Source: Sepioteuthis lessoniana (Eukaryota > Mollusca > Cephalopoda > Myopsida > Loliginidae). From it: 64,000 bases of DNA. How positions within the stretch are numbered: position 1 is the first letter of the stretch; each line of letters begins with the position of its first letter. Shown one piece after another: positions 9,760 to 20,765 of the stretch. The DNA is taken from NCBI GenBank assembly GCA_963585895.1, contig CAUZXS010004380.1:62001-126000 (forward strand), given 5' to 3'. The notes under the pieces are model-generated. The model did not search any database and was not told the DNA's origin. It was given only the letters and a program-made list of their open reading frames with translations. A program made the position numbers and the translations under genes.

Positions 9760-10480
9760 AAGTCACTATTTTAAAAACTGAACAACTTTTGAATAAGAAA
9801 AAAATTAGATTATCTTTTAAATGCCGTATTTGACGCCATACAAGACGCACTCCAATTTCAGCTGGGCAAATCAAGAAAAAAAATAAAGTACTAATATTAA
9901 ATATATTGAAATCAGTATAACGAATATTATCAATGGTGACACTTTTAATCTACATTTTCAATTATAAATGTAGCTTATATGAAAGTTACTCTAAAGTCCA
10001 AGCGAAAAGGAGTTGATACATTTTAACAAAAACTTCTTTCAGCCGACTATCGCGAATTTTAAACCTACATATAGCATATAAGACGCAGGGGAATTTTAAA
10101 AGAAATCTTTAATAAAAAAGTGCGGCTTATATGCCGTCACATAGAGTATATTTATTTTGATCCTTGGAAATTACTTTGAACTAAAAGAAGAATATGATAT
10201 CCTTCAAATAAAATAGATTATTGATAAACAAAAAGTTCCTTCATTATCTCCACATCAAATACTTTTTGTGTTATCCTAGGGCATTTCTACCTAAATAACG
10301 ATGATAAGGCTAATCACCCCCCGCCACACACACAAAAATAGAAAACATTGGATTCAAAGCAAAAAGGTGTCCATCGCAACTAAACGGATTGATAATTTTG
10401 AAAAGGACCTCAATAATTTAACAACAAATATAAATCTTCACAACAAACAAACGCATTCAAACAAAAACTAAAAGAGGATA
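9760..10480. other. no recognised feature
   Basis: AT-rich, with fragments such as GCGGCTTATATGCCGTCAC near 10123. I could not assign it to a family. Confidence 0.4.
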
Positions 10481-10488
10481 CGAATAAG

Positions 10489-10730
10489 ATTTTTAGGGGT
10501 TTGCTTTGCTTAATGGTATATCAACCTTTGTAGGTTATTTAATGTCAAAGCTATTCTCCTAGAAGAACAATAGTGGTACTATTTAACCTATACCTGGGAA
10601 GATAAGGGGGTTCATACCTTTCCCAAGGGTATTTGCTCGAAAGTGAACGTTATAGCGCTACTGGAGTACGAACGCGCTTGCTATGATTCCGCAGTCCATC
10701 GTTTTAACAATTACACCACGAGGACACACC
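10489..10730 (-). mobile_element. SINE family A, full length
   Basis: The whole element in minus orientation, from the TAATGGTATATCAACC tail to the ACCACGAGGACAC head. An 8 bp direct repeat CGAATAAG flanks it (10481-10488 and 10731-10738) as a target duplication. Confidence 0.85.
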
Positions 10731-10934
10731 CGAATAAGTTAAAAAAAAACCCTAACTTCTTTATCCCAGCCGGCAAAACGATCAACATATACAAACTAAA
10801 CAAGAAACAACTCAATAGATAACTGAGAGAAAATATTACCGAAACGTCAAAAAATCACTTTGCGATACAAAACTTGATATTATGAGACACCAGAGGATAT
10901 TGACATTTATTCATTTACTTTGGGTTCGCTTGGT

Positions 10935-11453
10935 ATTTTCTGCTTCTTTCCTTTGCCAGTTTGAAACCGTCTGCTTTCATTAAAACTACAGACGTTCTAA
11001 GCACATAGTCTAGGCAGATTATAAAAAGGTATGATGCCAATATCTCTCCTTGCTGCACACCTGCTACAATGTCGAAGTAATGTGTCTTTATCCAGTGAGC
11101 AGACTTTTATTTTCGTGTTTTTATATAGCATCATCATAGCTGTGACGGTTTCTTTGGGGAGGTCGTAGGCGAGAAGTATTTGCTCCACCTTACCTCAGTG
11201 ATTAGAGTCAAATTCCTTGGAGAAGTCGACGAAAAATAGTGCTTTGCACGTACACCTTCTTGAATTCGACGTATAGTTAAAATTTGGGATATTGTGGATC
11301 GATTTCTCCGAACGCTATTTTGGTTCTTCCTGGCTATTTTCTCAATTTTCGGTCCTATGCAGTTGCGTAGTTGAGCATTGTAGACTTGGCGGCTACGGAT
11401 GTAAGGGTTATATCTCGGTAATTCTTGACTATACCGAGGTCACCCTTCTTAAT
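10935..11453 (-). mobile_element. LINE RT internal fragment, twin of 4152-4662
   Basis: The minus strand encodes the RT segment around MEQILLAYDLPKETVTAMMM (11130-11188). It is almost identical, by eye, to 4152-4662 of the inverted LINE, including shared unusual bases such as CGACGTATAGTTAAAATTTG. Both ends are internal to the LINE, so it is not an ordinary 5'-truncated copy. Confidence 0.8.
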
Positions 11454-12403
11454 AGTCGGTTCTGACTCCATTGACTTTCTTCTTACCACAATTAATTCTT
11501 TGCATTCTTCTGTATTTGTAGAAGGCTGCAAAGGAATTCCTGAAGGAAGGAAGAAAAGAGATCAAGATACCTTTTATATCTTAACTTTATTTTCATGGTT
11601 CAACAAGCTTTCTAAGGGCGAAGAAAATTTTTCCTGGTACGAATGGGAATAGTCACGTTGTCCAGAAAAGGCGTTAGAATATTCTAGTTGCTTTCGGTAA
11701 GTCCAAAGTCGGTGTTTTTATATTGATGGTTTCAGCAGTGTCGGCTTGCCAGCAGCAAACATGGTGTTTGGCTACTAAACCTAATCGGCCAGGTGTTCGC
11801 TGCTAGCGGCCGCGTGAAATGTCGATCTTTCTCTTTGAAGGGTACCGCTGAAGTGAAATCGAATTTCTCCTTTTCACTTGAATTTCTCTTTTCACTTTTC
11901 TGCGCGTGCGTCGCCTCTACATCCAGTCAGAGGCTTCTGGGAGCTTCTGCACCTTTTAAATTAATTTTATTTTGTCTATCTAATGTTTCTTTTTTTTTAA
12001 TTACTCTAATGGAAAACAAGAAGCAAGAGAAGGGGCAAATAAACTAAACACTGATATATTTTAACAAAACTATGAGAAACTATAAACAAAAACAACACAG
12101 GCCTGTACATAGATGACAGACTTATTATCGTAAGGAACAACAACAGTCCTACAATAGAGGAAAAAAAGAAAATAGGTGACAAAAACTTTTGAACAGAATT
12201 CGACAGAGATATAAAAACCAATCCAAACGAAAACAGACTTTTTAGATGTAACATTTAATCAAGAAAACCAGGAAACGTATCAACCACTCAGAAAACAAAA
12301 TGACACTCTACACACACACCGTATCTAATTATTCACCTACCATACTAAGAACACTATCACCCCCACTAGCGATTACTTAAATAGTATTATTGTTGTTCTA
12401 CAG
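11454..12403. other. no recognised feature
   Basis: Contains several short open frames with no domain I recognise, and GC-richer sequence at 11790-11950. It might hold part of an unlisted repeat such as an LTR, but I cannot support that. Confidence 0.4.
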
Positions 12404-12640
12404 GGAGAGTGTTCGCCGATGTTCCGGGAGACATGGGTTCAATCCCAGGTCGCGTCATACGAAATACTTTAAAAATGGTACTTTATGCAACTGTGCTTAA
12501 CACTCAGCATTATAAGTTACGTATCAAGGGTAAAATGGAGCAATCAAGGGAAAGGAGAAGCGCCCTCCTCTACACCTCGGTGTAGTAGCTATTGAAAAGG
12601 GAGCCTTCGGGTCACCCTCGAATACGGTCGCCAACATCAA
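12404..12640 (+). mobile_element. SINE family D, near full length
   Basis: Starts AGAGTGTTCGCCGATG, has the B-box-like GGGTTCAATCCCAGG, the segment CTTAACACTCAGCATTATAA and the 3' end TTCGGGTCACCCTCGAATAC followed by CAACAACAACAA. This is the best reference copy of D in the window. Confidence 0.8.
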
Positions 12641-13072
12641 CAACAACAACAATAACGTGGATAAGCAAATGTTAACATAGGTAGAAAAATTGTTGGAATA
12701 AGAGTAAGAAAAATAAAAAAGATAAAAATTGGAAAGACATAAAACAAATATATTAGAGTAGATAAATTAACAGTTCATAAGGGTAATATGATATAGCCAC
12801 ACAGATAAACAAGCATTGCCTGGAATAAACCATTAAACCCTTTACATCTGCTAGCATGCAATATATAAAGACACCAACTATAATCTAAAAACACTTGGTC
12901 TGATGAACGCATAAGTAAGAAAATGAGTTGCCAAATACTGTTGACTCTGTTGTGCAAAATTAAATATATGAACTCTATGAATAATATTGAGAACTCTTAA
13001 TTTATAAATATACCAAACTATATTTTCAATCTATATCTATATATACATAGATGAGTGTGTGTGCAGGTTGAT

Positions 13073-13235
13073 CCATCTGTCTTTCCTCCAGTTATAGGTA
13101 AATAGTAGGGTAGACTGACCTCTTTAACTTTGGTTTGGCAACTTTTCTAGTAGAAAGAAAAGTCTGAATTAAAACCTGTTAAACTCCACTTAAAAAAATG
13201 ACCTGTGTTACACCCTACTCGTGCAAGTATATATA
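13073..13235 (+). mobile_element. SINE family B, 3' part
   Basis: Carries TTATAGGTAAATAGTAGGG and AAAACCTGTTAAACTCCAC, ending at a (TA)n tract (13229-13252). The head is missing. Confidence 0.7.
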
Positions 13236-13339
13236 TATATATATATATATAATCTCTCCCTTTCTCTCTCTATCTCTTTCATTCTCTCCATCACTCACGA
13301 CTTATTGGTGTAAAAAAGTTTAGTTCAAGACCTGAATAC

Positions 13340-13600
13340 AGTTAATACAATTGATTTTTGTTTTGTAGGGATGAAATCTTAGTAGAAACATCCATTCTTT
13401 TTAGAAAAATATTCCTCATTTTTTGAATTTGGAGATTAAGTTGCCTTACTAAAAATCAGTTTGTCCTACAATTTACTCAAAATTCAGGAAGAAGAGATAG
13501 ATTTTTACCTCATCATTGGCGCTAAATAAATACTAACGACCTTATCGAGGATTTGTTCTCGGGTTGTAGAATCCTTTTTTATGAGGATAACCACAATGAC
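13340..13600 (-). mobile_element. SINE family B, diverged
   Basis: Minus-strand similarity to B across TTTGTCCTACAATTTACTC and TTTACCTCATCATTGGC, with a head-like ATGAGGATAACCACAATG. Many differences; an old copy. Confidence 0.45.
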
Positions 13601-13654
13601 ATGTATGCATATTTAAAACTAATTTATGTTATATCTATCTATATATATATATAT

Positions 13655-13800
13655 AGTGTTCGCTAGTGGTCCAGGAGACCAGGGTTCATTCTTAGGTCGA
13701 GTCATACCAAAGACTCAAAAAACAGTACTTGATGCCGCCTTGCGTAACACTCAGCATTATACGGTAAAGATCAAGGATAAAGTGGAGCAATCCAAGTTTA
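13655..13800 (+). mobile_element. SINE family D, 3'-truncated
   Basis: Begins AGTGTTCGCTAGTGGTCCAG after a (TA)n tract and stops after AAAGTGGAGCAATCC. Confidence 0.7.
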
Positions 13801-13938
13801 ATTTTCTAAATTTTTTATCGTAAATTATAAATTTTATTTTATTTTTATTGTCTGCCGGGGATATATATCGATGTATCATGTTTTTGATTCTTTTTCCATC
13901 TAACTAAAATTTATATATATACACACACACACACACAC

Positions 13939-16090
13939 CATAACGAACAGCGACCACCAAACACTATGACAGGGCCCTTCTTAATAACAGAGATATTAGA
14001 GATAAATATGTATTAGAATTGAGAAACAGATTCGAGACACTACAAGAGAAGACAGATTAAGGTACCCCAAATGACGAATATGAGAATTTCGTCAACGCGC
14101 ACCTCGAGGTGGCAGCAAAGTGTATTCCAACAAAACCTAAAACTAAATACAGAGCCCCATGGGAAGCGTTAGCGGTTAGAGAAAAATGTGCACACGTGAA
14201 AACTGCCTGCAAAAGCTATAGGAAGAACCCAATAAATACAAATTCTCTAAAACTAAAAAAGGCACAATATCAATTAGCAGGCATATATCTAAAAGAACTG
14301 ACAGAAGACATTCAAAATCAGATTGATAAGATTAGAGACTCAGTGGAAGATAGGCAATCTAGGATAGCCTGGCAAACAATAAACATAGTGAGTAGAAGGA
14401 AGAACACAACAAAAGCAAAATTGAAAGCTTCAAGACAACAAGAAAGAGTAAAACTGTGGAAACAGCATTTCGAAAATCTACTAGGAAACCCACCGAAAGT
14501 TACTCATGAACCAATCACCAGAATTATTATTAAGCAATTGGACATTAAAATAGGACCGTTCACTCAAGAAGAACTGGACTCGGTTCTTAGAAAAATTTTA
14601 AATAGGAAAGCTGCAGGGCTTGACGAGATTCCACCCGAAGTATGGAAGACCAGACAATTCTACGACTTACTGCTCCGACACTACAACGCAGTCTATAATC
14701 AAAATCCGATAGACAGATGGATGAAGGGATGTATCCTCCCATTTCCTAAAAAGGGTGACTTCGGATTAGCCAAGAACGACCGAGGTATAACACTTACATC
14801 CATAGCAGCCAAAATTTACAATGCCCTGCTACGAAACCGCATAGAACCCAAAATCGACAAATCCTTAGAAAAAACCAAAATAGCTTCCGACGAAATAGAT
14901 CCACGACCTCACAAATATTGACCATCCGTAGAATCCTTGGAGGCGTACGGGGAAAAAACCTACAGGCGACATTACCATTTGTCGACTTTACCAAGGCCTT
15001 CGATTCCGTTCACAGAGGGAAGATGGAACAAATCCTACTAGCATACGGCCTACCAAAAGAAACCGTAGCAGTAATAACGATTCTCTATAGAAACACCAAA
15101 GTGAAAGTACGTTCACCGGATGGAGACACATAATACTTCGACATTGTAGCAGGAGTACTACAAGGGGACACGCTAGCCCCATACCTCTTTATCATCTGTC
15201 TAGACTACATGCTTAGAATATCGATTGATAAAATCAGAGAAAACAGCTTCGAGCTGACAAAGAAAAGAAGTAGAAGGTACCCCGCAAAAACAATTACCGA
15301 CGCCGACTACGCCGATGACATAGCGATACTGGCAAATACACCCAACCAAGCCGAGACACTCCTGCATAGTCTGGAACGAGCCGCCGCAGGCATTGGCCTC
15401 CACGTCAATGCACACAAAACTGAATATATATGCTTTAATCAAACAGGCGACATTTCCACACTAGACGGAACCTCTCTGAAACTGGTAGACAAATTTCACC
15501 TACCTAGGAAGCAGTGTCTCATCAACCGAAAAAGACATCGTCCCGCAGCTAGCGAAGGCATGGGCAGCTAGCGATAAGCTATCGATCATATGGAAATCAG
15601 ACCTGACCGATAAAATGAAACGCAGTTTCTTCCAGGCAGCAGTCATGGCGATACTGCTGTATGGATGCACTACTTGGACGCTAACAAAACGGCTGGAGAA
15701 GAAGCTAGACGGCAATTACACAAGAATGCTGCAAGCAATATTGAACAAGTCCTGGCGGCAACACCCCACATGGCACCAACTATACGGCCACCTGCCTCCC
15801 ATCACGAAAACTATCCAAGCTAGACGAACTAGACATCCAGGTCACTGCTGGAGAAGCAGGGAGGAGCTCACTAGTGATGTACTCCTATGGACCCCCACAT
15901 ATGGCCGGGCAAAAGCAGGACGACCAGCTCGAACATGCATACAGCAGCTATGTGAGGATACGGGATGTAGCCCTGAAGACCTGCCCGGAAACGATGAACG
16001 ACAGGGAGAAGTGGCGAGAGAGGGTCAGGGATATCTGTGCTAACGACATGATGATGATGATGATGATGTGATGATGATGATGATGATGAT
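13939..16090 (+). mobile_element. RTE-type LINE, 5'-truncated after the endonuclease
   Basis: Starts just after the endonuclease region (AGGGCCCTTCTTAATAACAG) and runs to the 3' (GAT)n tail at 16048-16090. RT pieces: 14109-14921 (thumb-proximal and palm motifs, KGCILPFPKKGD), 14918-15133 and 15209-15571 (YADD intact within DADYADDIAIL), and 15615-16043 (LLYGCTTWTLTKRLEKKL through HCWRSREEL and WTPTYGRAKAGRP). Breaks are a frameshift near 14880, a nonsense TAA at 15131-15133, a one-base insertion near 15497 and another near 15990. It cannot make a full RT. Confidence 0.9.
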
Positions 16091-16110
16091 ATATAAGTTG
16101 ATTATAGTTG

Positions 16111-16239
16111 ATTTCAGTATAATATCCTTCATAAGTGGTCTCTAAATTATCCGACAATAACCGAACACGTTCGTGCATTATTAAACAGAAATGATGTCTT
16201 AATTTAGACGGATTTTTCATCTAATCGAAAATTTACATA

Positions 16240-16301
<62 letters not shown>

Positions 16302-16529
16302 AAATATATATATACGTACATATATATATATATATATATATTGGCACACACACACACACACATATATCTGCATACACACATCTACACCCCCACAAATATG
16401 TATACGCACACACACACACATATATATACTTACGCACACACACATCTATGTATACACACACATGTATATATCTATACACACAATACACAAACACACTCAC
16501 ACAGACATATACACTCACACACACACACA

Positions 16530-16597
<68 letters not shown>

Positions 16598-16757
16598 CAC
16601 ACGTACGTACATATTTCAGTATAGTTTCTCTTAATATTCTCCCTCATAACTGATCTTTAAAGTATCCGACAATTACCGAACACGTTCGTGCATTATTAAA
16701 CACAGAAGATGACTAAATTTAGACGGATTTTTTCATATAATCTAAAATTTTAAATGT

Positions 16758-16806
<49 letters not shown>

Positions 16807-17005
16807 TATATGCGTATATATATACATATATATATATATACACATATATATATGAACACACACATATATATATACATACACACATCTACCCACCCACACA
16901 TATATATATATATACATATATAAGCACACATATATATACATACACACATATGTATACACACACACATATATATATATATATCTACAAACACACAATCACA
17001 CACAC

Positions 17006-17047
<42 letters not shown>

Positions 17048-17210
17048 ACACACACTTACACACGTATATATTTCAGTATATTTTCTTATAATATTCTCCT
17101 TCATAACTGATCTTTAAAGTATCCGACAATTACCGAACACGTTCGTGCATTATTAAACACAGATGATGACTTAATTTAGACGGATTTTTTTTTCATTTAA
17201 TCGTTTCAAT
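16111..17210 (+). repeat. three-copy 140 bp repeat with CA/TA spacers
   Basis: Three copies of one unit at about 16111-16240, 16613-16755 and 17069-17210. Each runs from TTTCAGTATA through the conserved core CCGAACACGTTCGTGCATTA to TTTAGACGGATTTTT. Between them lie 330-370 bp of (CA)n/(TA)n microsatellite with the same order of sub-tracts. The whole is a higher-order tandem array of period about 460-500 bp. Confidence 0.9.
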
Positions 17211-18014
17211 TTACTGAATAAATGGAAAACCGGAAATATTATTAAATCACAATGCAATGCTCTTTCAATCAAAGTAAAACGAGGACAGTTTTATCCACTA
17301 AATCATTCAATGAAATATCTTGTCAGGAATTAAAATGTCACCTTTAGCGATTTTCTGTCGTAACACAATCTCTCATTTCATTTATTCTTCTACCTCATTT
17401 GATCTTATTCTTCCTTAATTAAACCCTTAGGACTTTTCTCACAAAAGCCGTACAATGACAAGTGAAGTTCCAGGCACCAACTCAGATTTGACGTTTATGA
17501 TATCTCAATTGAAATTACAAAAAAATAAAACAAAACAAAAACAAAAACAAAAAAAAACAAAAGGAAAATTTTTTCTGGAAATTCTTTGATTTTTAAAATT
17601 ACAGCAATTATTTTTCTAATAGTCATTGTGAAAAAATATATTTCATAATCAAAACATTTGAATATAATGAAAACGTTTTACGTTTAATTTTCCCTTATCA
17701 TTTGTTTTGTAAAAATGCCCATCGTTAATATTTATTTAATCCCTATATAGTAGATTCTTATTTAAAGATTTTTTTCGCTATAATGTGTGGATTTTAGATT
17801 ATTAATTATTAATCATTTCAAATTAATAACTAATTATTAAGATTTTTAATTTAAAATTATTTTTAGTGTTCTGTGTTATTTGTTTTTAAGAATTCATTGA
17901 TTTTAGATTCTAAAATAATTTACTCAAGTCTTTGCGTCCTGTTACTGCAAATCTCTGACAATATTCACACGAGGATATAAAAAAGAGCCGTTAGAATGCA
18001 TATGTTATATAATA
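17211..18014. other. no recognised feature
   Basis: AT-rich with poly-A/AAAC runs near 17520-17565 and TTAATTA-rich sequence near 17800-17880. Confidence 0.5.
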
Positions 18015-18019
18015 GTGCC

Positions 18020-18230
18020 GTTTGAATTACACACGATGCGTACGCCACACACTCACTCTGCGCAAAGAACTAACACACACAACACCACATACACTAAATC
18101 ACATACAATGCCTACACTATACACATACACACACATACAGAAAGCTAACATGCACCACATCATACACGGTACAAAACGCACGAAACACACATATACACAC
18201 ACATGCGCACATACATATACTCACTAAAAT
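18020..18230. repeat. degenerate CA-rich tract
   Basis: ACAC-rich sequence giving threonine/histidine-rich open frames on the plus strand; discounted as coding. Confidence 0.8.
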
Positions 18231-18584
18231 ACTGACCGGATCTACAAAAAAGTTTAATCGTATTTTCTAATTCTTTTAATACCAGATTTTTTCTAATGTT
18301 AATTCTACGTATTCATAGGTTTAAAAAATTCGTTACAAGCTGCCGTCGGCATCCATTAAGCGATATGTCAAGACATTTCCCATTTATAGAATTTATATTG
18401 AAACTGAGCTGAAGGATGGATAGCTAAACGAGTATCTTCGCGTTATATTGTCGAGAGGCTGGGAAGGAATATACGAGTCATACGAAAGAGGCCAATTTTA
18501 TTCCAGGTATTTCTCCTTCTGCTTATATATATATATATATCAGCGCCAATCACATACTTGGGGCAGAGTCTGAGAGGGAGAGTG

Positions 18585-18645
18585 TGTCTGAAGCACACGA
18601 GAGAGAGAGAGAGAGTGGGAGAGCGAGAGGGAGAGATCCAGAGAA
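18585..18645. repeat. GA-rich tract
   Basis: GAGAGA and GGGAGA runs. Its reverse complement gives a serine/leucine-rich frame of no significance. Confidence 0.8.
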
Positions 18646-18924
18646 GGGAAACTTACGTTGGCAACACGCGACTCTATTTGTCTTTCGTACGTCCTTTTAG
18701 GCATTTTGTGCCACCCACACATTTTCACTATCCGCTCAAGTGTTTCCCGAAATTGTCTCATCTTAAAGTTTGGACACATCCTTCTTTAAAACCAGTTCCT
18801 CCTGTTGTTTTTCCCTATTCTACGGATTCGTGTTCAGGACGAGTCAGAATCCATTTTCAGAAACTGTCGACATTCTACGTGCCAAAGGTTACTAATTACC
18901 GTTTCCCTTACATCCAACACATAA

Positions 18925-19105
18925 TAATTCAGCGAACCAAGTTCAAATCTAGACGATGTTGTTGGCGCTTCACTTCGGACTAATGTTCTTGGGAAAGTCT
19001 TGAATCCATCTTTTTTTTTACCATAAACAGGACAAACTGTGCTATCTAGACTTCTTAGCGCTATTGATTTAGGAGAAGAAAAAAATCTGAATTTAAACGT
19101 AAGGT
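18925..19105 (+). mobile_element. SINE family B, diverged
   Basis: B-box-like AAGTTCAAATCTAGACGA, then CACTTCGGACTAATGTTCTT and GGGAAAGTCTTGAATCC, ending near TCTGAATTTAAACG. Confidence 0.55.
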
Positions 19106-20390
19106 TTTCACTAAGTATAATGTTTTGATATTAGGAAGAGAACCCAACAAGTAAAAATTATCTGCCACGGACAAAAGATACAAAATTCTTTTAGACCCAG
19201 AAGCAAAGTTTGACGTTTCGGTGTTTCGATCCACAGGCAGAATGGAATAGAGACGATAAAAAGTCAAGTCAAACCAAATTAATTGCAAATAAATAAATAA
19301 ATAGATGGACTTCTAAACTAACATTTTAAAATGTCCTCCTAGAGAAATTATTATGATGGGAACGGCGCGAACGGAGACCGTGCACCATTATTATCAAGTT
19401 GTAAATTGAATTAAATTTACAATATTATCAAATTAACTCTATTGCGCTAACTGAAATATTGCTGAATATGCCATTTTCGTTGCTGTAACTTACAACACTC
19501 TGATACAGAAGTTGTCATTTATTATTTATTGAACCTAGTTTAGCACAAGATCAGAAGTATGTAGCACTCAGAGAGAACCAAATTTAATAGCATTGGTTTC
19601 CTTGCCTAGTTCGCTATTCATTATATTCTACTAGGTACGATGATAGATATACCACAATTGTGTTTGTTCTCACAAAGAGTTTCTTCCAGACGAATAAATC
19701 TTAATTTCTAGTTGACTTTTATAGCGAGATGGGAGTAATGTTTCAAATTTTATAATTCATAAACTCACACCTTTATCTTCACAGGATTTCACTTTTGATT
19801 AATTAGCCAATTCAGTAAGTGTCCATTGAATTTGGTTATATATGGCTAATTTTGAAACAAGGAAGAAAATCCGGAAATTTTGAAACAAGGAAGAAAATGC
19901 GGAAATTCTTTGAACCCATTTCTTTTTTTCTTGTACATATTTTCCTTTTAAACCAAAGCTGATAAACCATTTTATTTCTTTTATACAACCTTGATACAAC
20001 CTTGTGTAATGTTTCGGAGGTATGAAAGATAGACGACCTAAAGGAGAAAGGTGGTAATAAAAAGGTTGTCACTTGTTCTCATCAGCCGTAAAGGAACAAC
20101 AATCACATTTGTCTACAAAGACCAAGTAAAAAGGTGAACGGACTCACAGAAGATCCAGTACGACTTCAGCTGTCTGTAACTCTACTAACTTTTCTGAATT
20201 CAACCAAATCTCTCAAAATAGCCTGTTGATGTAGATAAGCAGTCAAGTGAGTACTCATACATTTTCCCCGAATTTATTTCAGAAGATTTGATATCTTCAT
20301 TACTTCTCCGCAAATGACTCCACATCTTCTACAGTCGGAAACCGAAGATATCGGTGGGTGTCATTACATCATAAAGTTCCGTTAACAGAT
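19106..20390. other. no recognised feature
   Basis: AT-rich. A short direct repeat TTTTGAAACAAGGAAGAAAA occurs twice at 19849 and 19876. Nothing else that I can name. Confidence 0.4.
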
Positions 20391-20394
20391 CAGA

Positions 20395-20645
20395 TTTCTC
20401 AAAGTCTTTCTCTCCATCTGTCCCAATCATCTATCGCTCTAGGTAGTTCTTTCAAACTACATCCTGTGTCCGCGCAGAGCTGAGTTCTTGCTGATCAGCC
20501 AACATTTACTCGTCCATGTGAATGGGTCTAAAGAAGAACATCACTTATGAGTTGGTCCTTGCTTCTTCAGCTGTGTTCTGTATGTATAGTTCGTCTTACT
20601 TGCGTGCTTTTTGCGATGGGAGGTAAGTGGCCGTACAGCTGTTGT
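20395..20645 (-). mobile_element. RTE-type LINE 3' coding fragment, old
   Basis: The minus strand, with stops, encodes LYGHLPPI, then a WRSKDQLISDVLL-like stretch and a DTGCSLKELPRAIDDWD-like stretch, the C-terminal region of the RTE LINE. It lacks the (GAT)n tail and the upstream RT. Divergence is higher than for the 13.9, 23 and 49 kb copies. Confidence 0.65.
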
Positions 20646-20713
20646 TTCACATGGTTATCGTAAGAACCTTAGCAGTAAGAGCGACAGGAACGTTCTCCGA
20701 CCAACTAAGAATA

Positions 20714-20764
20714 GAATTTGCGGGTTTTTTGCCCCCCCCCAAAAAAAACCCCCGCAAATTTGTG
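20714..20764. repeat. hairpin around a C8-10/A8 junction
   Basis: AATTTGCGGGTTTTTT and AAAAACCCCCGCAAATTT form arms of an inverted repeat around a run of C. Unclassified foldback. Confidence 0.6.
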
Positions 20765-20765
20765 G

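Noticed and set aside
16204-17003. Cysteine/valine/tyrosine- or threonine/histidine-rich open frames
   Set aside because: They are translations of (CA)n and (TA)n microsatellites, present on both strands, with no domain. The same applies near 8732-9254, 36150-36389 and 57761-58182.
16111-17210. CRISPR-like array (repeat units with spacers)
   Set aside because: Only three 140 bp units with microsatellite spacers in a eukaryotic repeat-rich region.
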